Source: Nitrospirota bacterium
Lineage (GTDB): Bacteria; Nitrospirota; Nitrospiria; Nitrospirales; Nitrospiraceae
Assembly: GCA_016195505.1 (NCBI GenBank)
Contig: JACPZN010000075.1
Coordinates: forward strand, 1-6,132
Length of the DNA stretch: 6,132 nucleotides
Direction: 5' to 3'
The first letter of the stretch is position 1. Every line of letters begins with the position of its first letter. Below are positions 1 through 5,722 of this stretch, piece after piece. Both the position numbers and the translations under genes were made by a program. Under the pieces are notes generated by a model that worked only from the letters and a program-made list of their open reading frames with translations, did no database searches and was not told the origin of the DNA.

Positions 1-150
1 GATCAACTGCGCTTCGAAATTGATGTACTCAATAAACGTCCGCCGTTCTGGAAGATGCAAGGGAAAGCGTTTGTCGACAACGAAGTGGTATGCGAGGCCG
101 TCGTGACGGCCATGGTCACCGAAGAAAAAGCCGTGAAGGGTGATGTGTGA
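1..150 (+). CDS. fabZ: 3-hydroxyacyl-ACP dehydratase FabZ, C-terminal fragment (5' end outside window)
   Basis: Frame 1 is open from the first base to TGA at 148-150 and encodes 49 residues that read like the end of FabZ: DQLRFEIDVL, then FWKMQGKAFVDNEVVCEA, then VTAMV. This matches the last strands of the hot-dog fold, where the family has a GDQL start, an F/W-K-x-x-G-x-A-x-V-D segment and a final AE/EA...AM stretch. FabZ is a cytoplasmic enzyme that dehydrates 3-hydroxyacyl-ACP in fatty acid elongation. It competes with LpxA for the same 3-hydroxyacyl-ACP, and fabZ-lpxA adjacency is common in lipid A clusters. The catalytic His and Glu lie upstream of the window and cannot be checked. The last codons (GVKGDV-like tail) overlap the inverted repeat that follows, so the C-terminal tail may be partly repeat-derived. 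Identity is well supported by both sequence and neighbours; only the fragment is visible. Confidence 0.85.
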   Translation, partial: DQLRFEIDVLNKRPPFWKMQGKAFVDNEVVCEAVVTAMVTEEKAVKGDV

Positions 151-203
151 TGGGTGACGAGTTTTGACGGGAGAGTGGTCGAGCGCAACCCATCACCCAT
201 CAC
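138..203 (+). repeat. Inverted repeat / hairpin between fabZ and lpxA
   Basis: The left arm GTGATGGGTGA (147-157) is perfectly complementary to TCACCCATCAC (193-203), giving an 11-bp stem with a 35-nt loop. A second pairing is possible between GGGTGATG (138-145) and CATCACCC (191-198), because the right arm is itself a 7-bp tandem repeat, CCCATCA twice (189-202). The left arm includes the fabZ stop codon, and the right arm ends one base before the lpxA Shine-Dalgarno. No T-run follows, so it does not look like an intrinsic terminator. It could be a dispersed intergenic repeat or an RNA-processing or stability element. The structure is directly visible; the role is unknown. Confidence 0.7.
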
Positions 204-204
204 T

Positions 205-210
205 GGAGGT
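205..210 (+). promoter_or_regulatory. Ribosome binding site of lpxA
   Basis: GGAGGT lies 5 nt before the GTG at 216 and decides that start. It is immediately downstream of the right arm of the inverted repeat (193-203), so folding of that hairpin would bring structure to within one base of the ribosome binding site and could influence lpxA translation. That influence is inference only. Confidence 0.75.
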
Positions 211-215
211 TAAGT

Positions 216-1043
216 GTGAAGATTCATCCAACAGCGATTGTCCATCCTAAGGCGAGTCTTGCCGATGACGTGGAGGTCGGGCCGTTCTGCCTGATCGGTG
301 AACATGTCACGATCGGCAAGGGAACCAGATTGTTATCCCATGTGATGGTCGACGGATGGACGGAGATCGGTGAACGGAACGAGGTGCATCCCTTTGCCTC
401 GATAGGCGGACCGCCTCAGCACCTCGGGTATAAGGGTGAACCGACCAAGGTGATCATCGGTCATGACAACGTCATTCGCGAGTATGTCACGGTCAACCGT
501 GCAACCGTACAAGGCGGAGGGGTGACGTCGCTCGGGTCCAAGAGTATTCTCATGGCCTATGTCCATGTGGCGCATGATTGTCGGCTCGGAAGTTACCTCA
601 TCATGGCCAATGCAGCCAGCTTGGCCGGGCACATCACGATCGGTGATCATGCGATTATCGGAGGCCTGACAGGCATCCACCAGTATGTCCGCGTCGGGGA
701 CTATGCGATGGTCGGAGGTTGCTGTGCCATTGGGCAGGATGTCCCACCGTTTATGCGGGCGGCTGGCGGCTATCGGGCGCATCTTTATGGGCTGAATTCG
801 ATTGGTCTTCAGCGGCATGGATTTTCAGGAGACCGCATAGCTGTGCTCAAGAAGGCCTATGATCTGTTATTTCGGGCAGGCCATCGGACCGCTGAAGCCA
901 TCAGATTGGCTAAGAAGGAGTTCAAAGGCCAGGCGGACGTTGCCAAAGTGCTTTCGTTCATGGAAGGGACCAAGCGAGGCATATCTCGCTCGGTGAGCAT
1001 AGATTTAGAAATAGATCTGGAGGATACGGAACAGCCGACGTGA
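216..1043 (+). CDS. lpxA: UDP-N-acetylglucosamine O-acyltransferase LpxA
   Basis: This cytoplasmic enzyme transfers a 3-hydroxyacyl chain from ACP to the 3-position of UDP-GlcNAc, the first step of lipid A synthesis. The 275-residue product (E. coli LpxA has 262) begins with left-handed beta-helix hexapeptides (IHPTAIVHPKA, VEVGPFCLIG, VTIGKGT). It contains the family core at about residues 113-185: H117 and H120-D121 (H120 matches catalytic His125 of E. coli), AGH at 138-140, HQ at 155-156 and MVGGC at 165-169. The C-terminal helical domain starts near GLNSIGLQRHGFS (192-204). G168 aligns with E. coli Gly173, the acyl-chain ruler, which suggests a long (about C14) chain. H69 and G71 replace E. 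coli Asp74 and Lys76. The GTG start is supported by GGAGGT at 205-210 and by homology from the first residues. The stop overlaps the next start as GTGA (1040-1043), implying translational coupling. The last ~15 residues are acidic and not family-typical. Confidence 0.96.
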   Translation: MKIHPTAIVHPKASLADDVEVGPFCLIGEHVTIGKGTRLLSHVMVDGWTEIGERNEVHPFASIGGPPQHLGYKGEPTKVIIGHDNVIREYVTVNRATVQGGGVTSLGSKSILMAYVHVAHDCRLGSYLIMANAASLAGHITIGDHAIIGGLTGIHQYVRVGDYAMVGGCCAIGQDVPPFMRAAGGYRAHLYGLNSIGLQRHGFSGDRIAVLKKAYDLLFRAGHRTAEAIRLAKKEFKGQADVAKVLSFMEGTKRGISRSVSIDLEIDLEDTEQPT

Positions 1044-2722
1044 GCACCTTGCTACCAGTGCAGAATGGTCGAATCGGTCTCATTGCCGGAAACGGCCGGT
1101 TCCCGATCATTTTTGCGGATAACGCGCGTAGGCTGGGCCTCCATGTCACCGCCGTGGCGCATGAAGGGGAAACGGAACCGGAACTCGAGCGCCATGTTGA
1201 CCGGATTCACTGGGTGAAGATCGGACAGCTGAACAAGCTGATCAATGCCTTCAAAGGTGATGGTGTTCGTCAAGCGGTGATGCTGGGCGGCATCAAGAAG
1301 ACCCACGTGTACAGTGCCGTGCGTCCAGATTTCCGTGCGTTGGCTCTGGCGACACGCTTAGCCTTGTTGAAGGACGATGACATCTTGCGAGAGATCGCAG
1401 CTGAACTCGAACGAGAGGGCATCACGATTTGCGAGTCGACGTTCGGCCTCGAAGGGATTCTGGTTGAAGAAGGCCCATTGACGTCTCGACAACCGACCAA
1501 GAAGGAGTGGGACGACATCCGCTATGGTTGGGATGTGGCGCAGGAGATCGGACGCCTCGACATCGGCCAATGTGTGGTGATCAGAGACCGAGTCGTTGTG
1601 GCCGTGGAAGCGGTTGAAGGCACCGATGGAGCGATCAGGCGTGGCGGGGAATTGGCGAAAGAGGGAGCAGTTGTCGTCAAGCGAAGTAAGCCCCAGCATT
1701 CACGCATCGAGACATCAACAGATTATCAGATCAATAGATTCTCGAATTCTATGACCAAACTTCGTGCCGGCGTCGTCGGCGTCGGACATTTAGGGCAGCA
1801 CCATGCACGGCTCTATACCGCGCTGCCGGACTCGATGCTCGTCGGCGTGACGGATCAGGATCTTGAACGGGCTCGGACTATCGCCGATCGGCACGGCGTG
1901 CAGGCATTCCTGAACCTTTCGGATCTCTTGAAACAGGTCGATGCAGTGAGCGTGGCCGTGCCCACGTCTGCTCACTACAACATCACCAAAGCTTGCCTCG
2001 ACGCCGGAAAACACGTCCTGGTCGAAAAACCGATCGCCGTGACGCCTGCCGAGGCGCGAGAACTCGTGGGACTTGCGAAGGCCAAGGGATGCCGCCTTCA
2101 GGTCGGCCACAGTGAGCGGTTCAATCCCATTATGCAGATGATGCGCCCGCACATTCAGCGGCCAGCGTTTTTTGAATGTCACCGGCTGGGAACCTACAGC
2201 GAACGGGGAACCGATGTGGACGTCGTGCTGGACCTGATGATTCATGACCTCGACCTGGTCCTATCCTTCCATCCGGGGCCGGTTGAGGAGGTACGGGCTG
2301 CGGGGGTGCCGGTGCTCTCATCGACGATCGACATTGCCAATGCGCGTATTCAATTTCTGAGCGGGTGTGTCGCCAACTTGACGGCGAGCCGGGTCTCTCT
2401 CAATAAGATGCGGCGGATGCGCCTCTTTCAGCGTGACAGCTATGTGTCGATCGATTTCCAAACTCGCCAGGGGATGATCGGACGTCGGTCGACGGATCAG
2501 AGCCAGAGGCCCAAGATTACGATTGAAGAATTCAAGGGAAGTGACGGCGAGCCGCTGAAATTGCAACTCGAATCGTTCCTGCAGTCCATCCGAACGGGAT
2601 CCTGTCCCGTGGTGTCGGGCGAAGACGGAGCGGCCGCGCTCGAGGTCGCGTATCAAGTGCTGGCAGCGATGAAGTCGTTTACCGATCGACACATCGGACA
2701 GATGGACAAAGGTCGAGGCTAA
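1040..2722 (+). CDS. Fusion of truncated LpxI (UDP-2,3-diacylglucosamine hydrolase) with Gfo/Idh/MocA-family oxidoreductase
   Basis: One 560-codon frame holds two proteins. Residues 1-219 are LpxI-like (DUF1009): GLIAGNGRFP (13-22), KIGQLNKLI, MLGGIKKTH, KDDDILRE (111-118), STFGLEGILVEEG, EIGRLDIGQCVV (169-180) and AVEAVEGTDGAIRRGG. LpxI releases lipid X and UMP from UDP-diacylglucosamine. The family normally continues after the KxxKP motif (here KRSKPQ, 214-219) with a (Q)D-x-R-x-D-x-P-x-x-G motif and ~50 more residues. These are absent, so the hydrolase may be inactive. Residues 220-237 match neither family. Residues 238-560 form a complete Gfo/Idh protein: GVGHLG Rossmann motif (247-252), HVLVEKP (325-331, catalytic-type EKP), GHSERFNP (356-363), and DVVLDLMIHDLDL (394-406) with H402. 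The substrate is unknown; GnnA-like UDP-GlcNAc 3-dehydrogenase is one idea. The start GTG overlaps the lpxA stop; GGAGGA at 1019-1024 is rather distant (15 nt). The internal ATG at 1751 could start the oxidoreductase alone but has no clear Shine-Dalgarno. A deletion or assembly error at the junction would explain the frame. Confidence 0.85.
   Translation: MSTLLPVQNGRIGLIAGNGRFPIIFADNARRLGLHVTAVAHEGETEPELERHVDRIHWVKIGQLNKLINAFKGDGVRQAVMLGGIKKTHVYSAVRPDFRALALATRLALLKDDDILREIAAELEREGITICESTFGLEGILVEEGPLTSRQPTKKEWDDIRYGWDVAQEIGRLDIGQCVVIRDRVVVAVEAVEGTDGAIRRGGELAKEGAVVVKRSKPQHSRIETSTDYQINRFSNSMTKLRAGVVGVGHLGQHHARLYTALPDSMLVGVTDQDLERARTIADRHGVQAFLNLSDLLKQVDAVSVAVPTSAHYNITKACLDAGKHVLVEKPIAVTPAEARELVGLAKAKGCRLQVGHSERFNPIMQMMRPHIQRPAFFECHRLGTYSERGTDVDVVLDLMIHDLDLVLSFHPGPVEEVRAAGVPVLSSTIDIANARIQFLSGCVANLTASRVSLNKMRRMRLFQRDSYVSIDFQTRQGMIGRRSTDQSQRPKITIEEFKGSDGEPLKLQLESFLQSIRTGSCPVVSGEDGAAALEVAYQVLAAMKSFTDRHIGQMDKGRG
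1697..1750 (+). other. Junction segment between LpxI part and oxidoreductase part
   Basis: These 18 codons (residues 220-237 of the fusion) follow the last recognisable LpxI motif and end just before an ATG that looks like a native Gfo/Idh start (MTKLRAGVVGVGHLG). The stretch is AT-richer than its surroundings and polar, with no similarity I can recognise to either family. It reads like translated intergenic leader that became coding when the lpxI 3' end was lost. There is no in-frame stop and no strong ribosome binding site in it. Confidence 0.6.
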
Positions 2723-2791
2723 GGTTAAGCCCAAGCCTGAAGTGGAGCGAGGAGCGGGTAGCCCGTCTGACCTTAACCGCAATCTCAGCCT
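2716..2791 (+). repeat. Imperfect inverted repeat in the spacer before lpxB
   Basis: GGTTAAG (2723-2729) pairs with CTTAACC (2772-2778), and AGGCT (2716-2720) could extend the stem to AGCCT (2787-2791) with unequal internal loops. A small inner hairpin CGGG-TAG-CCCG occupies 2755-2765. There is no T-run, so an intrinsic terminator is unlikely. The outer arm starts inside the last codons of the fusion gene. Like the fabZ-lpxA spacer, it is a repeat-type element overlapping the preceding stop codon. The function is unknown. Confidence 0.45.
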
Positions 2792-2803
2792 GTTCTCAAG
2801 ATC

Positions 2804-3934
2804 ATGCCACGTATTCTGATCATCACCGGCGAGGCCTCTGGCGATCTCCACGGGGCCAATCTTGCCAGAGCGCTGAAAGCACATGACCCACAGGTCTCGC
2901 TATCCGGCATCGGAGGAGCTGCGATGGAGGCAGCCGGTGTGCGGTTGGTGCGAGAAATGGGGCGGTTTGACGTCATCGGCATGGTCGGCCCGTTGGCATT
3001 TGCGGCAATCATTCAACGGTTTTTCGCCATGCGGCGATTGTTCAGGGCCGAATCCTGGGACGCGGTCGTCTTTATCGACCACCCGGGTTTGAACCTACGT
3101 TACGCCTATTTCGCCAAGGCAGCCGGACTACGGGTGTTCTATTATATTGCGCCGCAGATTTGGGCTTGGAGGCCTGGGCGGATTTACTGGATTAAGAAGC
3201 GAGTCGATCACGTCCTGGTGATTCTTCCTTTTGAGAAGGCCATTTATGACGAAGCGGGTATCCGGTGCACGTTCGTCGGCCACCCAATACTGGATGTAGT
3301 TGCGCCGCATTACGATCCAAAGAGTCTCCGCACGAGGTTCGGTCTTGCACCTGAAGGGCGCGTGATCGCGTTACTGCCAGGGAGTCGGACGCGAGAAGTG
3401 CGGGTTCTGCTGCCGATCCTCCTCGACGCAGCGGAGAAATTGGCGCACCGGGAGCCCGAAACGAAGTTTATCCTGGCGCAGGCCTCGACAATTCAGGATA
3501 ATCTGTTGCAGCCGCTCTTGCGGCAGAGCGCAGTCCCCGTGACTGTCGTGAAAGAACAGGCCAGTGAGGTGATGGCCGTGTCGGATCTTGTGCTGGTGGC
3601 ATCGGGCACGGCTACACTGCAAGCGGCTGTGGTGGGAACTCCCATGGTCTTGTTCTATCAAACGACGGCGCTGAACTTTTGGATTGCGAGCTTCTTCATT
3701 CGAGTCAAATGGATCGGGCTTGTGAATTTGGTGGCGGGCCGGTCGGTGGTGCCGGAGCTGATCCAACGCGAGGCGACCGGGCAGCGATTGTACGAAGAGG
3801 CCCTGCGGATCTTGGAAGACCGGTCGGTGTATGATGCAATGAAACAGAGCTTGGTAAAGGTGCGAGCCGCTTTGGGCGAACCCGGTGCTTCCAGCAGGGC
3901 AGCGGAGGTGGTGTTGGCGTCATGTCAGGAGTAG
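2804..3934 (+). CDS. lpxB: Lipid-A-disaccharide synthase LpxB
   Basis: LpxB is a peripheral inner-membrane GT19 glycosyltransferase that joins lipid X to UDP-2,3-diacylglucosamine, giving the tetraacyl disaccharide 1-phosphate and UDP. The product has 376 residues, close to E. coli's 382. Visible motifs in order are GEASGDLHGA (9-18), FIDHPGLNLR (90-99, with the Asp equivalent to E. coli Asp98), YYIAPQIWAWR (113-123), FVGHP (157-161), LLPGSRTREV (190-199), SGTATLQAAVVGTPMVLFY (267-285), and LVNLVAGRSVVPELIQ (306-321). The gene looks intact. The ATG at 2804 is chosen because the protein then begins MPRILIITGEASGD, the family N-terminus. The bases just upstream (CTCAAGATC) give no recognisable Shine-Dalgarno, so initiation may be weak or leaderless-like. 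The 3' end overlaps msbA by 13 nt. It depends on lipid X, the product expected from the damaged LpxI upstream. Confidence 0.97.
   Translation: MPRILIITGEASGDLHGANLARALKAHDPQVSLSGIGGAAMEAAGVRLVREMGRFDVIGMVGPLAFAAIIQRFFAMRRLFRAESWDAVVFIDHPGLNLRYAYFAKAAGLRVFYYIAPQIWAWRPGRIYWIKKRVDHVLVILPFEKAIYDEAGIRCTFVGHPILDVVAPHYDPKSLRTRFGLAPEGRVIALLPGSRTREVRVLLPILLDAAEKLAHREPETKFILAQASTIQDNLLQPLLRQSAVPVTVVKEQASEVMAVSDLVLVASGTATLQAAVVGTPMVLFYQTTALNFWIASFFIRVKWIGLVNLVAGRSVVPELIQREATGQRLYEEALRILEDRSVYDAMKQSLVKVRAALGEPGASSRAAEVVLASCQE
3904..3909 (+). promoter_or_regulatory. Ribosome binding site of msbA inside lpxB
   Basis: GGAGGT lies within the last codons of lpxB, 12 nt before the ATG at 3922. The spacing is slightly long, but the match is full and no better candidate is near. 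The location within the overlapping lpxB end fits translational coupling of lpxB and msbA. Confidence 0.6.
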
Positions 3935-5670
3935 ATCGATTCAAGCGTCTCATGCGGTATGTCTACCCATACCGGGGCCGATTTTTTGCGGCCTTCGTGT
4001 GTTCTGGTCTCGTTGCAATGCTGTCGGGGGCGTATGCGTGGCTCGTGCGGCCCGTCCTAGACGGAATCTTTATTGAGAAGAATGAGGGTTTGTTGTTGGC
4101 TTTGCCGCTGGCGCTATTGGGGGTGGCCGTATTGAAGGCCCTGTTCAGCTATGGGCAGACGTACTTGATGGCCTACGTCGGCAATCGGGTCGTCGCCGAC
4201 ATTCGGCAGGAGTTGTTCCAGCATCTCATGCGGCTGCCGGTCGGTTTTCACGATGGGAACACGTCGGGGCGTTTGGTCTCGCGGGTGGTCAACGATGTCG
4301 GTCTGATGGCGAATGCCGCATCGAGTGTCGTGAAGGATATTTTCCAGAATGGTCTCACGTTTCTCGCCATGGTGGGTGTGATCGTCTATCAGAACTGGAA
4401 ACTGGCGGGGATTTCGGTCATTGTGATTCCGCTTTCGACGATGACGATGGTGCGAGTGGGGCAGCGACTGCGGAAACTGGCCACGAGCGGACAGGAGCAG
4501 ATGGGCGACATGTCATCGACCCTTCAAGAGACACTTGCCGGCATCAGAATGGTGAAAGCGTTTGGACGAGAAGAAGCGGAGGCTGAGCGGTTCAGGGAGC
4601 GTAACCGCGCATTCCTGTCGACCACGCTGAAATCAAATCAAGTTTGGTCGATCGGGTCGTCGCACATGGAGATCATCGGGGTGATCGGCGTGGCTGCGAT
4701 CATCTGGTACGGAGGCTATTTAGTCATCCATGGCACCATGACGCCCGGCGCGTTTTTTTCGTTTTTGGCGGCCATGTTCATGGCATACACCCCGATTAAG
4801 AAATTGTCGGGATCGAACAACCTGATTCAGCAGGCGCTGGCTGCAGCCGAACGGGTTTACGATGTGATGGATCTCGACACGGAACAGTCTCAGGATCACG
4901 GCACCGTGCCATTGACAGGGATCAGCCGCACGATCGAATTCCAGGGAGTCTCCTTGCGCTATGAGGGCCACACGGTTCCGGCGCTTGCCGGAATCGACCT
5001 CTCGATCCGGTCCGGTGAGCTCGTGGCCCTCGTTGGAAGCAGCGGAAGCGGAAAAACCACGCTCGTTAGTTTGTTGCCGCGGTTCTATGAACCCACGGCA
5101 GGGCAGATTCTCATAGATGGCACACCGCTGACCTCGTACGAGTTGCAATCGTTGAGAGCCCATATCGGGATCGTCTCACAGGAGATCGTGCTGTTTGACG
5201 ACACGGTGAGGAACAACATTGCGTTCGGACGAATTGGAGCGGGCCATGCCGACGTCGAACAGGCCGCAAAGTTGGCCTATGCCCATGACTTTATTCTTCG
5301 TCTTCCCGAAGGATACGGCACGATCATCGGAGAGCGCGGAGTGAAACTGTCGGGAGGCGAACGGCAACGCCTGGCTATTGCGCGGGCCATCCTTCGTGAC
5401 CCGCCCTTGTTGATTTTGGATGAGGCGACGTCAGCGTTGGATACCGAATCTGAACGGATCGTGCAACTGGCCTTGACCAATCTGATGAAGAATCGGACGA
5501 CGCTGGTAATTGCGCACCGCCTCTCCACGATCCAGAATGCGGACCGAATCGTCGTATTGGATCGTGGGACTATTGCAGAAGTGGGGTCGCATGAGGAGCT
5601 GCTGCAACAGGACGGGCTGTATCGTCGTCTGCATGCCTTGCAGTTCCAGTCGGAAGAATTGGCCCATTGA
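3922..5670 (+). CDS. msbA: Lipid A export ABC transporter MsbA (permease-ATPase half-transporter)
   Basis: The product is a homodimeric inner-membrane flippase that moves lipid A core to the periplasmic face using ATP. It has 582 residues, the same length as E. coli MsbA. The N-terminal half is an ABC exporter membrane domain with about six hydrophobic segments near residues 20-43, 57-77, 138-157, 159-178, 250-270 and 273-292. The LQETLAGIRMVKAFGRE coupling-helix region falls at 201-217. The nucleotide-binding domain (about 337-575) has Walker A GSSGSGKTT (372-380), Q-loop Q420, ABC signature LSGGERQR (476-483), Walker B LLILDE (496-501) with catalytic E501, D-loop SALD and H-loop H532. All key residues are present, so it should be functional. 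Specificity for lipid A is inferred from position after lpxB and overall resemblance; exporters of this type can be hard to tell apart. The start is supported by GGAGGT at 3904-3909 and the 13-nt overlap with lpxB. Confidence 0.93.
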   Translation: MSGVDRFKRLMRYVYPYRGRFFAAFVCSGLVAMLSGAYAWLVRPVLDGIFIEKNEGLLLALPLALLGVAVLKALFSYGQTYLMAYVGNRVVADIRQELFQHLMRLPVGFHDGNTSGRLVSRVVNDVGLMANAASSVVKDIFQNGLTFLAMVGVIVYQNWKLAGISVIVIPLSTMTMVRVGQRLRKLATSGQEQMGDMSSTLQETLAGIRMVKAFGREEAEAERFRERNRAFLSTTLKSNQVWSIGSSHMEIIGVIGVAAIIWYGGYLVIHGTMTPGAFFSFLAAMFMAYTPIKKLSGSNNLIQQALAAAERVYDVMDLDTEQSQDHGTVPLTGISRTIEFQGVSLRYEGHTVPALAGIDLSIRSGELVALVGSSGSGKTTLVSLLPRFYEPTAGQILIDGTPLTSYELQSLRAHIGIVSQEIVLFDDTVRNNIAFGRIGAGHADVEQAAKLAYAHDFILRLPEGYGTIIGERGVKLSGGERQRLAIARAILRDPPLLILDEATSALDTESERIVQLALTNLMKNRTTLVIAHRLSTIQNADRIVVLDRGTIAEVGSHEELLQQDGLYRRLHALQFQSEELAH

Positions 5671-5722
5671 AAACCATTTCGCGATCGAATCATTGTGGCC
5701 AGGGGTGACAGGAAGCAACTGA

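Noticed and set aside
333..818. 161-codon open frame on the minus strand inside lpxA
   Set aside because: It is a mirror of the strongly supported lpxA frame, has no recognisable motifs, and lies wholly inside a conserved gene. Similar antisense frames at 1790-2245, 2318-2884, 3371-3766 and 4720-5163 are rejected for the same reason.
1751..2722. Separate oxidoreductase gene starting at the internal ATG
   Set aside because: Plausible as the ancestral gene, but there is no clear Shine-Dalgarno and no stop between it and the LpxI part, so it is reported as one fused frame with this start noted.
2716..2791. Intrinsic terminator between the fusion gene and lpxB
   Set aside because: The stem is short and interrupted and no T-run follows; the genes on both sides belong to the same pathway and strand.
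5667..5700. Promoter-like TTGAAA after the msbA stop
   Set aside because: No convincing -10 box lies at the right spacing, and the bases are better explained as the msbA end and a possible remnant TTG start.
5510..5722. 70-codon + strand frame overlapping the end of msbA
   Set aside because: Most of it is msbA read out of frame. It is of interest only because its TGA at 5720-5722 closes the acyltransferase frame.
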